Positions 1-12,300 of a stretch of 64,000 bases of DNA are shown here, one piece after another. The DNA comes from Lycium barbarum. Its lineage: Eukaryota; Streptophyta; Magnoliopsida; Solanales; Solanaceae. Where the stretch lies: NCBI RefSeq assembly GCF_019175385.1, contig NC_083338.1, forward strand, positions 87,565,777 through 87,629,776, given 5' to 3'. The translations under genes were made by a program, and so were the position numbers. How positions within the stretch are numbered: the first letter of the stretch is position 1; each line of letters opens with the position of its first letter. The notes beneath the pieces are model-generated. The model made no database searches and was not told the origin of the DNA. It worked only from the letters and a program-made list of their open reading frames with translations.

Positions 1-149
1 ACCTCAAATGCATTCTAAAATCTGTCTTCCACTTTTCAGATTACAAAAATAGCTAATAAGCTAAAGGCTAGAATTCTTCAGCGAGACAGCAACTAAGAAA
101 AAATGCTTCCAGGCACGGTTCACGAGGAAAGTCTTGTTTTAGCCTAGAG

Positions 150-2128
150 TTGGTCAAAACTGTCCTTTTCCGACAGGCCATGGCCGGATCTTGTACGATG
201 GGGGAAATTATTATATTCTACAACGCAGGTTTCAAGTCTTACGACATTACTAGGTGCATTAATGGAGCAGAATCTTGGTACGAGTGGGTTGAATGCAGTC
301 GGAATTTAATGAGGAGAGTTAAAGTTAGCCGCAAAGTTTTAAAATGGTTAGTTTCAGTATTTATTGAAGCTTCGAAGGTACAGGGGAAAGCAATCAAGAG
401 ATGGAAGTTGAAGGACCATTTCTCAGAGTTTTACTGCACTCTTAAATACAACAATAGCGGCAGATATATCAGCTTTATTGCCACTCAGGGACAAAACAAG
501 TCGATCATTATTACACCGGAAATTACATTCAATGCTGGTTGGGGGAACATTGCTCACAAAATAGCAAACTTTATTTATGAACCAGAAAAAGTACAAGTTC
601 AACAAAACACGGTGAAGCAGCTTGACCAATCATTCAAAGAAGCTTGCATCAGCAACAGATGGACGACAGAGGCAACAAAACAGGCACAGATACAGATAGT
701 GGATGACTGTATTAAGATCACAGGCGGAACATCGAAATCGGAGAAAGATCTGTTGGAGAGATGCCTCGTCGGAAAATTCCAGAGCCCACCACAGGAGACC
801 CCAACCTTGAATGATGTGAGGAGATGGGCATGCAACAACTGGAAATCAGCCACAGGGGTAAATGTTCTTGCTATTAATGATGGACATTTCATGTTCGAAC
901 TTCCATCAAGAGTTTTGGCAGAGCACGTAATGTCAGGGGAATGGGTCTGGAAAAAGATGAAGTTGCATTTAGAATGGTGGAACCCAACTACAGGGTGCTG
1001 GCCGGCAGAAATAAGGAGAGATTGGGTATGGATCAGACTTCTAGGGTTACCCATGAATTTGTGGTCCCAGGGAATATTCAAGCAGATCGGAGACCAGTGT
1101 GGTGGCTTCATCGAGACGGAAGAAGAGACATCCCTCAAAAACCATCTTCACTGGGCTCGTATCAAGGTGAAAGGCGATGGAAAAATGGTGCTGAAGAAAT
1201 AGAGATGACCAGCGAGGGGTTTACAAACACCATTCCGGTATGGTGTGAAATTCCGGTGACCGTGAAAGAAGAGAAAGTAGAAAGAGAAGGTGAGGCTTTT
1301 GACCCAGCAGTTAATATAGGAGAAAGAGAAGGCGAGGCTTTTGACCCAGCAGTTAATAAAGGAAACCAGTCCTTTTTAGTGAAAGAATCAGCTAATATTA
1401 AGGTAACCCATGTGGGCACCTCGAAAGATGGGGAAATTTCAAATGGAGTGGCACGTGACCAGGAGGCAAAAAGGAAAGGACCTTTATCAACTACAGCGGG
1501 CCAAATTAAAAGAGGGGGATATATGGGCCTAGCTATTAAAGGCCCAACAGATGGGGACCAGACAAAACAATTAAATTCTGAGGCCCATTATGAAGACATG
1601 GTAAATATCGAAATTCAGGCAAATATATCACAAATTAACAAGCGTAATAGATCCCAAAGTCTGGAAATACAAGGAGTAAAAGATATCGAATTCAACCAAC
1701 TTGAACCAAAAGATGGGGACTCGCCAATGGAGATAGCAAGATACAAAGAGAAAGATGAAACTGGCGTTTTGCAATTGAAGGCGCAAGAAGAAAATTCAAG
1801 TTTCATATCAGAAGATGCAGTACCACTGAAGATTCAATTACCTGAGGAAGGAACCACTCAAATTTTGAGTACTCCGGTCTGGGTTCAGCAACATATAATG
1901 AGTATGGGTACAGAATTTGGAGTTAATTTCAAAGGGTGCGAGGAGAAGGCAAAGGAGCTGTTCATGAAGATTGACAATAACAAACAGGAGAACAAGGAGA
2001 AACAAGGGGATCAGGCAATTATAAAGAGGAAGGGGATAAATGAGCTAAAAGGATTAGAGTTGAATACCAAATTCATGAGTTATGGTACCAGGAGTAGGGG
2101 GGGATATTTGGCTATCAAGGATCAATGA
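150..2128 (+). pseudogene. LINE-1 ORF1, gag-like RNA-binding protein, frameshifted
   Basis: ORF1 of plant L1 elements is an RNA-binding chaperone that forms the RNP with ORF2. The N-terminal part (150-1202) shows the plant LINE ORF1/DUF4283 pattern, including LNDVRRWACNNWK, FMFELPSR and WVWIRLLGLPMNLW. The frame then breaks near 1195: the sequence that should follow VKGDGKM continues in the next frame as IEMTSEGFTNTIPVWCEIPV and runs to the stop at 2126-2128. The C-terminal half is charged and of low complexity. A start at 180 (MAGSCTMGEI) is as plausible as 150. The stop codon overlaps the ORF2 start as ATGA. Confidence 0.85.
1279..1362 (+). repeat. 42-bp tandem duplication inside LINE-1 ORF1
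   Basis: Two adjacent 42-bp units (1279-1320 and 1321-1362) differ at very few bases and keep the reading frame. The encoded peptide EREGEAFDPAVN therefore appears twice, 14 residues apart. Confidence 0.95.
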
Positions 2129-5100
2129 AACTAAATATAGTGTCGTGGAATGTAAGGGGGCTGAATTGTGCTAAGAAAAGAAACATGATCAAAAACATAC
2201 TACTTACTTGGAAGGCAGATGTGCTATGCTTCCAGGAAACAAAAGTGGAAGGGGAAATTGCAGAAATAGTAAAAGATGTATGGGGGAATAGATGGGTGAG
2301 TTATGTACAATTGGAGGCAAGTGGAACTACGGGTGGAATTGTTATAATGTGGGATAGAAGGGTCGGGGAAGGAACACTCAGCAGTGTGGGAGCTTACTCT
2401 GTTTCCTGCAGTTTCTCAGGGATAGATAAAGACTTCAACTGGCATATTACAGGAGTCTATGCACCAAACGATAGAGTGGAGAGGGAAGAGACTGGGTGGG
2501 AGATTGGAGCAGCTAGAGGGTTAATTTCAGGCCCGTGGGTGCTGTGTGGAGATTTCAATATTGTCAGACATCCTTCGGAGAAAAAAAGTTGCAACAGAAT
2601 CAGTAAAGCAATGACGGATTTCTCTGATTTCATTGAGGATATGGAATTAGTAGATCTGGAATTATCAGGGGGAAATTTCACTTGGAAGAAAGGAGACAGA
2701 TTCACAATAGCAGCAAGAATTGACAGGTTCCTCTTTTCTGAAGAATGGGATGCAAACTTCAGAAATATTAAACAATCCATTATTCACAGAGTGACCTCTG
2801 ATCATTCGCCTATAATGTTGCAATGTCCTATAATGTTGCAATGTGGAGGTTGGGAAACTACGAATTCCTACTTTAAGTTTGAAAATTGGTGGCTGGATAC
2901 AGAAGGGTTCAATGAAAGAGTGAAGGGGTGGTGGGATTCTTTCAACCACAGTGGGAAACCTGATTACATTCTGGTGACAAAGCTAAAAGCTTTAAAGGGG
3001 AAATTGAAAGAATGGAGCAAGACAGCACAAGGCAATCTGGGAATTCAAAGGCAGAAAGTGTTAAGCCAACTAGCTAAGTTGGAGGAAACACAAGAGCAGA
3101 GAGCTTTAGAGGAAGAAGAGATAGCCTCCAGGCTACCTCTCACCATGGAATTTGAAGATATAGCCAGAAAAGAAGAGACAAAATGGATACAAAGATCAAG
3201 GGCAACTTGGCTAAAACAAGGGGATAGGAACACTAGTTTCTTTCACAGAACAGCTAATGCTCATAGAAGAAGCAACACAATTGACAAGCTGAGGGTTAGA
3301 GGAGAAACAATAACTGATCCAACAGAGGTACAAGAGGAAATTGTTGATTACTATGAGAAATTGTATACTGAGACAGGACTGGAGACCACAATTAGACATG
3401 AGAGATTGCCCCATGATTGATGATGCTAGCAATAACCTCCTGCAGGCACCATTTGAAGCTCAAGAAATTCTGGACAGCATAAAAGCTTGTGCAGGTGACA
3501 AAGCACCAGGCCCGGATGGATTTACCATGGCATTTTTCAGTCAGTGCTGGGAAATCATCAGCCCAGACCTAGTTGCAGCTTTTCAGAATTTCCATAAAGA
3601 AGGAATCTTTGAAAGGAGCCTCAATGCCACTTTTGTGGCACTCATTCCAAAGAAGAAGGGAGCAGTGGAGTTAAATGATTTCAGACCAATCAGCCTGATA
3701 GGGGGGGTTTACAAGATCATAGCTAAATTACTAGCTGAAAGACTGAAAAAAGTTATTCACAAGCTAGTGGATAGACAGCAGATGGCCTTTATCAAAGGCA
3801 GACAGACAGATCATGGATGCAGTGCTGATTGCAAATGAATGTATGGAGTCTAGACAGAGAAGCCAGAAACCAGGAATTCTATGTAAGCTAGATATACAGA
3901 AAGCATATGATCACTTGAATTGGAATTTTCTTGTTCAAATGCTACAGAAGATGGGTTTTGGTGCCAGATGGATCAGATGGATAAAGCAATGCATTAGTAC
4001 AGTCAAATTCTCTGTCTTGATTAACAGAACCCCAAATAGCTTTTTCTCCTCTCAGAGGGGTTTGAGACAGGGAGACCCCTTATCCCCATTTCTCTTCATC
4101 TTAGCAATGGAAGGTTTGAGTAACATGATTCAAACAGCAAAGGTAAAAGGTTGGGTCAGGGGATTTCAAGTGGACAACAGATTAGTAAATAACTTGGAAG
4201 TAACTCATTTGCAATATGCAGATGATACATTGGTTATTTGTGAAGCAGTGGAAGAACAGATACTGGTTCTGAGGGTCATCTTCATCATATTTGAAGCAGT
4301 ATCAGGGCTACATATCAACAGGGGGAAAAAGCTTCATTTATCCCATCAATGAAGTAACAGATTTGGAAAGTTTGGCAGAAAAGTTGGGAGGTAAAGTAGG
4401 AGAACTTCCAACAACATATCTAGGCATGCCTTTGGGAGCAAAAAGCAAGTCTAAGGGAATATGGAATGGGGTGGTGGAGAAGTGTGAGAAGAGATTAACA
4501 AACTGGAAAAGTCAATATCTCTCCTTGGGAGGAAGACTGACTTTGGTCAATAGTGTGCTTGATGCTCGACCTTCTTACATGATGTCAGTTTTCCCTGCTC
4601 CAGTGAGTGTGATAAAAAGAATTGATGCCTTAAGAAGGAATTTTTTCTGGCAGGGTAATGAAGACAAGAAAAAGTTCCATCTGGTCAATTGGGAGAAAGT
4701 AACAATGAACAAGAAAGAAGGAGGTGTGGGGATCAGAGACATGAAAATGCAGAACAGAAGTTTGATGATGAAATGGTTATGGAAATTTGCAACAACTGAC
4801 AATATGCTATGGAAGGAGGTCATCTCTGCAAAGTATGGTATGGAGAATAGCTGGATGACAAATGTGGTGACAATACCATATGGTTGTAGTGTATGGAGAA
4901 CAATCAGAAATCTATGGCCTTTAGTCCTAAACAGATCCAGTTTCAAAGTTGGCAATGGCCTGAAAGTTTCCTTCTGGGATGACAAGTGGATTGGTCATGA
5001 ACCTCTAAAGCAACTCTATCCAGATCTATACACATTATGCCTTCAACAACAAGCTACAGTTGCTGAATTATGGACAGGACAAGGTTGGAATTTACACCTC

Positions 5101-5721
5101 AGAAGACATTTAAATGACTGGGAAATGGAAAGAATAGCGGCCTTCTACTCCACAGTTGATCAATTCAATAATTTAACAGGAGAAAGAGATACTATGGTTT
5201 GGAAGATAGACAACAAAGGTTTGTTCACTGTAAATTCTGCTTACAGAGACCTGAACACATCAAACAACCAGGAGGTAGGATGGCCATGGAAGATGATATG
5301 GAAAACTAAAATACCTTACAAGGTAAATTGTTTTTCCTGGCTATTGGCAAAGGAAGTAGTGTTGACTCATGAGAATTTAAACAAGAGGGGGTTCCAGTTG
5401 TGCTCTAGATGCTATTTATGTGGGGAACAAGCAGAGACAATCAACCATCTTTTTTTACACTGCAAATGGGCAGATCAGTTATGGAAGATATTCATCAGTC
5501 TGAGGAAGATCAGGTGGGTGAAACCAGGGAGCATTAAAGGAGTTCTTAGCTGCTGGAACAGAGATGGCAATGCTGCAAGACAGAAAGAGAGATGGAAAAT
5601 TGTCCCAGCATGTATTTGGTGGACAGTATGGAAAGAAAGGAAACAGAGATGTTTTGAGGGCAAACAAAGTGACCTACAGAAGTTTAAAATGAATTTTAGC
5701 TCTATACTATTTTTGGTGTAA
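2125..5721 (+). pseudogene. LINE-1 ORF2, endonuclease-reverse transcriptase, frameshifted
   Basis: ORF2 nicks target DNA and primes reverse transcription on it. The APE-type endonuclease (2125-~2830) shows SWNVRGLN, QETKVE, GVYAPN, GDFN, ARIDRFLFS and SDHSPI. The RT follows with [57 protein letters not shown] and an intact YADD box (LQYADDTLVI). The C-terminus carries the zf-RVT finger ([21 protein letters not shown]). The frame breaks near 3380, 3805 (in GRQ/MDAVLIANE) and 4325 (in a G5A5 run), so no full protein is possible. The start is the ATG of the ATGA overlap with ORF1. Confidence 0.92.
2809..2844 (+). repeat. 18-bp tandem duplication in LINE-1 endonuclease
   Basis: The unit CCTATAATGTTGCAATGT is repeated exactly at 2809-2826 and 2827-2844. 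It inserts six residues (PIMLQC twice) right after the conserved SDHSP motif of the endonuclease. Confidence 0.95.
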
Positions 5722-5909
5722 ACAGGAAGTTTTAGGTCAAACTGAAGATATTTTTGATGTTTTAGATTACTTGTAAGGAAGAATATAGATAGGAGATCAA
5801 GCTGTAAGGTGTAACATTTTGAAAGGGGGACTACATTCTTTTTGATGTAGTATACCTGTGGATATATAGTTAACTGTTACCATTATCAAAAAAAAAAAAA
5901 AAAAAAAAA

Positions 5910-6259
5910 GAATGATTATAACTACATACTAAAAGATCAAATCACGGGACCATAGCCATGCTTCAATTAGCCCAACCAGGAATGACTGGAAATGATGTCA
6001 GGTCAGGGGAAACATGAAAAGGAAAAGAGGGCCCTCACAGTAATGTGTAATTACGGCATACTGTAAGGCGTGATAAATTATCTAAGAGCATATACGCAAA
6101 AGAACTTTTTATTCCAAGCAACTACAACCAGGAAACTAAATTGATTAAAATTAACTTTGATTGGACAACAATAGGCCAACAACTTGATAAACTGGGCTTA
6201 GAACAGTATTATAAGTTTTTCCATTAAAAGAAAACAGTAACATAAATTAAAGATAAAAC
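5910..6259. other. PNP1 intron 8 sequence between LINE-1 and exon 8
   Basis: This is AT-rich intron sequence immediately downstream (gene sense) of the exon 8 donor at 6259-6258. I see no exon, RNA gene or recognisable element in it. Confidence 0.6.
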
Positions 6260-6316
6260 CTGCCCAACTTCTACAGCTTCAAGCAACTTGTCCTCGGGAA
6301 GAAAATCACAGTACCC
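6260..6316 (-). CDS. PNP1: PNP1 exon 8
   Basis: A 57-nt, phase-0 exon of 19 codons starting [19 protein letters not shown], preceded by a TTACAG acceptor and followed by a CAG/GTTTTA donor. It continues the ILMIE end of exon 7, as in PNPase proteins. It is the last exon visible; intron 8 contains LINE-1 and runs out of the window. Confidence 0.9.
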
Positions 6317-9300
6317 CTGTAACAAGAAGATTAAATAGTAATGAATTGGATGACACTATCATAGGCAATTGGCGTCTACATAGTAGGAAGAAAATCAACT
6401 GATCATAGCGCCTGTTAGTAGCACATTCATGCACACAGTAACTGCCTGACAATTTCATAGCATGCTATTTGTTAACCATTCAAATCGTTTTTAGACTTTA
6501 TGCGTTACATTCTGAAAGTGCATTACAACCTACAGAAAGCAGGTTCTCATCTCCAGGAAACCTGTGCCAGTGACTAGGCTCAATCCAGGGGCGGATCCAG
6601 TGCAATGGTGACGGCTTCATGTGAACCCAGTACTTTTTGCATACACCATGTATTTGTATTAAAAAATTCATTAAATGTATAAGAATATTTAGCTCGGAAC
6701 CCAGTCCGTTTGTCCGGTTATTATTGTATATTGACTTAAGATCCCTATAGGAACCCATAAACTTAAAATCCTAGATCCGCCTCTGCTCGTGTCATACTGA
6801 GGGCATAATGACATGGGTCATACATGTACAACTCTATGCTCCTTGGATAGAAGAATATTCAACATTTATAATCTGTCTTTCATCATAAAACCTTTACTAG
6901 ATGGAAAATCTACCTCAATCATCAATATTGCATTTCTGGTGCCTGCTAGTAACAAATCCAATTTCGAGTTTTCCATTTCCTGTATAGTTGGATTCACGAT
7001 GAACTTCTCACCAATAAGACCAACTCGAACTCCTGCTACAATTTCTGAATTTGGTACTTCTGACAAAGCCCTGTTGCACAACTTGAAAGAAAACGCCTCA
7101 AATTATCACCAGTAAACCAGTCTTTACTATAGTAGGAATGGAAGAGCATCAAAGCCAATTTGTTTACATAGCAATTCCAGCAGCCGTAACTGCCAAGGCA
7201 TCTGGTGGATGCAAACCATCATAACTTAATACCTGCAAAGTCACAACAATAGTGCAACTTGAAAGGCCAGATCAAGACATTTGAGCAGATACGCTATCAA
7301 AGGGAGCATCAACAAATATTAAGAGGATGGTTGCAGATAAGCATATAATCATACCCAAGAAAGTACTTGAGTTTCATGGTAGAACCCCTTGAGCATGGTT
7401 GGACGTAAAGGCCTATCTATCAATCTACAAATGAGAACCTGCAAGAAGCGAGACATTTTAAAAAGGAAAACGTTATTGAGACCTCGTATAACACTCCACA
7501 AATACTAGCTCCCTTTTATAGCAATGGCATCCAAGCAGAAAGCATTCAGTTCCTGTGGATAAAAATACCATCTTTCAAGTTATCACGATCTTTGAAAGGC
7601 TAACATGATCACTAGCTCCAAAGGCTCTAGCACACACATTAATATTCTCTTCAGCAAAGATATAGTACATAACTACACGCTCCACCATCTCTCCTCCTTT
7701 CACTAAATGACAAGTTCTCCCAAACATCCTATAGCAATCAGCATTGCATCTGAAATTAGATTGTGTTGCAAATCATGGTCTAGTTTGTAAGACTATGATA
7801 TATGAGTTTTCTTCCCAACATACTAGGGAAAGGCCTCTGTGGCACAAAGCCGTGATGGCCCAGGACAAGGTGGTGCTTGTGAGGCCTATTAGAAGTAGAA
7901 GGCGCTCCAATGATTCATGGATAATATTACTAATTTCAGCAGCTTGAATGGTTCTTTTTTATTTTGAAATGGTAAAGTATTATAGGTATCAAAAAACCAG
8001 AACCATGAAAGTGTTTTGATTACATGCCAAAAACAACAAAAAAAAAAAAAAACCCCTCTGTATCTACACAAAAGATTCAATGAATTATGGCATGGTTTCA
8101 CTATCATCTATCCTATAAAAGATATCAACAAAATGCAGTCTAATTAAAGAATTCTCGTCCTTCAAAGCATCTCATATTCCTCTCTTTCCATATGAACCAC
8201 CAAATAGTTGTTATTAGTGTATTCCAAGCCTTCTTCTGTTGCTTTGACATTCCTGATCTATTCCAGCATGACAATAACTCTTTGACAGAACTTGGAATCA
8301 CCCATATGATTCCCAAAATGTTCAAAAATATTTGTCATAACTGGGAAGCAACTTTACAATGTAAGAAGAGATGATTGATCGTTTTGGCCTCCTCTTTGCA
8401 CCTGTTAACCATTTGGAATCTCTTCTTTGTAAATTGTCCTGAGTTAACCAAGCTTTTCTAGCTGCCAACCACTCAAAACAACTAACTTCCATAGGAGCTT
8501 CTGCTTTGCAGATTTGCTTCCAGGAACCAATAAGAGTCTGATTTATTTCTTCCATGAATATGTTGAAACATGTCTCGACAGTATAAATCCCTTTGTTATG
8601 GTCTCTGCATATCAACTGATCTTCATGAGTGGTAACGCTTATACACATAGGCAGTATACTGAAAATCTTAGCAAGCTCATTCAGCTACAAATCGTTTATG
8701 TTTCTTCTGAATTTCATATTCCAACTGTTGCCTTCCCAACATTGTGCTGCTGTGAATTCTTTGTTAAGTACCAATTTGTACATAACAAGGAAAAGTTCCA
8801 AAGGTAGAAGTCCCAACTATTAATCTTGCCAAACAAAAACAAATCTTCCTTCCATTATGTTGAAGTCAATATGTTGTGAGAATACAGGCCAAAAAGAGGA
8901 TATGTTCCTCCGGAGACTGATCCCTATGTTGCAATGAAATGTTCCATTTGACCAGATTGATCCCTCTGTTTTCTTTGTTGCCTTGCCATAAAAATCCCCT
9001 TCCCAGCTTGTCTATTTTTTCTCCACCTTGGATGGCATGAGAAATAACGACACAGTATATTTGATAACTGAATTAAGTACGTTGTTAATAACCACCCCCA
9101 CCCCAAAGAGATGTATGCTTTTATTGTTTCACCCAATTAGACAATATTTTTTCACATCTCACCACTCCTTGCCGTATAAATTTAGACTTTGTTTTTTTTC
9201 CCAGGGACCTAGTAGGAAGGAACTCAGTTTGGCACCCTAAAACTGAAACCACATTCTACAAATTTCTATTCACAGGGATTATTTTTCTCTCGGCCCAATT

Positions 9301-12300
9301 AACATGAAATCCTGAAACCCCTTCAAACACACATAGAATCAGCCTCGAAAATCTTAATTGATTCACCTTGTATAACAAAAATAAGGGATTCATCTGGCAT
9401 AGAAAGGCCATCTTCATGTGTACATTTCAATTAAACCACTAATCCAGTTTTCAACAACTGCAAAATTTATCATATTACTAAGTCCTTTCACTACCAACAA
9501 GAATAAAAAAGTAGATACAGGATCTCCTTGTCTAAGGCATCATCGGGAAGCAAAGAAACCCTGTTGTGATCCATTTATAAGTACGGAAAACCTGACACTG
9601 TTGCAGTGTTGTCAAAGGCGCGCTTGAAGCGCACTTAAGCCCTGAAGCGAGGCTCAAAACATGCTGAGCGCTTCACCTCGCTTTATGTGCGCTTCAGTGT
9701 CATCATCAAGGCTCTAAGACATACTTTTCCTTGCCAATGAGCCTCTCTTGAAGACGTGACACTAGATAATTGATATTTCACTTTATCGTAATGTTTTTAC
9801 AATTTCTTTGTCCATATATTTGTTATTCATGCTTATTATGATTAGTCTTGGACTAAACATATATATATTTGGAGTTTTGCACCATTGCGCCTTTTGTCAT
9901 TAAAGCCCATGCTTTATTTGCGCTTAAAGTCCTTATCAAAAAAAAATTGCGCTTAAAGCCCCAGGCTGATCTTAGAGCTTTTTTGCGATTTTCGCTTTTG
10001 ATAACACAGCGCTGCTGATGCAATACCCTATCCGATTCAGCCACATCGTATCACAGCCTAAATCTTTAAGAACCTTCAACAAGAACTCCAATTCACATGA
10101 TCATATGCCTTCTCAATATCAAGTTTGCACATTATACATATTTTTTTTCTATTCTCAGCTTAGTATTGGAATTCTATAGCAATTAAATTTGCATCCATAA
10201 TTTGCCTCCCTTTCAAGAATGCCATTTGATTATTCGACACTAATTTAGGCATCACCCTCTTCAACCTCTCAGTGAGAAGTCCAGTCACAATCTTGGAAAC
10301 TACCAATTAGACCAATAGGTCTAAAGTCTTTTTAATTCTCTGGCCGCATTCTTTGTAGGTATAAGAGCTATTTTTTTTTTATCAAGTAAAAGTATTTTCT
10401 AGGTATAAGAGCTATTTTTTTTTTTTTTGATAAGGCAATAATTGTATTAACAATTGGGGGAAGACACCCCGTAAACCAAAAAGAGAGAGCCTACATCAAA
10501 ACATGATTCTCAAAAAAGGAGACCCAATCTTCTATACTAACAGGAGTCTCATGGGAACACCAAAAGCAAACTAGAAACAAAAGACTATTTTGCAACTTTA
10601 CAATATCTAGTTTCACCCCTTCGAACGCTCTCCTATTTCACTCTTTCCAAATAACCCACAACAGTGCTAGCGGGGCAACCTTCCAAGCCCTAGGACTCCT
10701 CTTCCCCCATTTTAACCCCAACTATGCAATGCCTCCTTCACTGTTCTCGGCATCACCCATCGCACCCCAAACCAAGTAAGAACCACTCTCCACAATCGGT
10801 TAGCCACTTGACAATGCAACAAGAGATGATCCACATCTTCACCCGAACTCTTGCACATGAAACACCAACTTACATGGTTGATCTTCTTCTTTCACAGGTT
10901 TTCTGCTGTCAATATCACACCCTTAGCTGCCAACCACGCAAAGAAACACACCTTCCTTGGAACCCTGGGAACCCAAATAGCACGATGAGGGAAAATACAT
11001 TCATCTCTCCCGAATAACCTTTCGTAAAATGATTTAACAGTGAACAAACCAACTCTACTCTCTCGCCATCTCCAAATATCCGATCTATCGATAAGAATAT
11101 CCTGTCCATACAGGTATAAGAGCTATAAAGGTGGCATTTAAGCTAACCCTCAGGGGTTGGCCTGGTGGTAATTGGCTTGAGCCTTGGGGTGCTCCCTTTC
11201 AAGGTCTCAAGTTCGAAACCCACTCGGTGCAAACAATTTCTGAGGGCCATCGGACTGGGGTAAAACCCTGAATTACCCGTGGTGCACTTACGGGAAACTC
11301 CTTGCCGAGGGCCTGTGCACCCCCGGGATTAGTCGGGGCTCAAAGAGACCCGGACACCCGGTGCTTAATAAAAAAAAAAAAAAAAGGTGGCATTTAAGCT
11401 CTTCGCGAACTTCTCTTTATGATGAAAATATTTAAGGGCCTTCGTAATATCACCTTTCAAGCAATTCCAACACCTTTCAAAAGAACCCCATAGTACATCC
11501 CGCTCTGGAGCTTCGTCACCAGCACATTGCTTTATCACATTCAAGAACTTCATCCTCTTCAAAGGTTTTTATAGCCAATTATTCTCATCATCAGTGATCT
11601 TGGCCATTGCGTACAATAGACCCTTGTCGTCCGGCCCTTCCCCGGACCCCGCGCATAGCGGGAGCTTAGTGCACCAGGCTGCCCTTTAGTGATCTTGGCC
11701 ATTCAAGAACTTCATCCTTTTTGCTCCAAGTATAATTCCCGCCAAATAAAAGTTGGTCTACTTTACTCCAGTTGTTCAATGCATTCCAGCATAATCTAGT
11801 TCTTCTATTTGATCCTCTGCCCCACAAATCCAGTTATGTTGGAGTCCCCACTGATAACCCTGGGTCCATGAGATAACCTAGTTGTTGCCATTTCAATCCA
11901 TAAGTCTGCCCTATCTCTGTCGCTGTTAGGCCCATAAATTCCAGTTAAAGACAACCAACTGAAATTTTGCACAAGACTCTCAAAATGTACTTTTCTTTTT
12001 TGATAACCTCTCAAAATGTACTGTAAGCGTGTAATATGCAGTAGCTACATAAACCCCTTTCCATAATCCCTTATCCCATAAGACCAAAATTTCCACTTTA
12101 CGTCCCTCAGCCTCCAGGAACAAATAACAAAAAAAGTTACTCAGCTTGAGAAAAAATTTAACACCCAAGTTGTAAATGACTAAATTCTACATCTGTTTTT
12201 GGGTGGTCGTTTTGAAAAATCCCAACCTAAGTTTACTTACTGCCATAAGATCGGTTACTCTATCTTCAATACCTAAAAGTGATTCAGCATCACATAGCCA

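Larger units (their letters stand above)
1..5909 (+). mobile_element. LINE-1: L1-like non-LTR retrotransposon, 5' end probably outside window
   Basis: This is a near full-length plant L1-type LINE with ORF1 (DUF4283-like gag), ORF2 (endonuclease, reverse transcriptase, zf-RVT) and a 22-A tail at 5888-5909. It lies antisense to the PNP1 gene, inside PNP1 intron 8. LINE-2 in this window is about 6.2 kb with a ~500 bp 5' UTR, so LINE-1 probably starts shortly before base 1. No copy of the sequence following the poly-A (from 5910) was found near base 1, so the target duplication is probably off-window. At least four frameshifts make it defective. Confidence 0.93.
7955..12170 (-). mobile_element. 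LINE-4: 5'-truncated L1-like LINE in PNP1 intron 4, host to nested insertions
   Basis: Fragments in sense order give endonuclease (12168-11805: [25 protein letters not shown]), RT start (11562-11401: [19 protein letters not shown], continued as IALIP left of the SINE), RT core (10356-10018: [29 protein letters not shown]) and zf-RVT region (8650-8140: [32 protein letters not shown]). Many frameshifts and stops show age. It lies in the same orientation as PNP1. The 3' end is placed near the AT-rich TTTACCATTTCAAAATAAAA (sense) at about 7955; the 5' end near 12170 is approximate and no target duplication was found. Confidence 0.85.

Noticed and set aside
1..149. A further PNP1 exon or the LINE-1 5' border in the first 150 bases
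   Set aside because: An AG followed by a short open stretch exists on the minus strand, but the encoded residues do not continue the PNPase sequence after exon 8. No target duplication for LINE-1 was visible.
6866..7081. 71-codon minus ORF as a complete small gene
   Set aside because: It is PNP1 exon 7 plus short read-through into both introns; the apparent Met start and stop lie in intron sequence.
7744..7947. 67-codon plus ORF as a host exon
   Set aside because: No recognisable motif, wrong strand for PNP1 and no convincing splice context.
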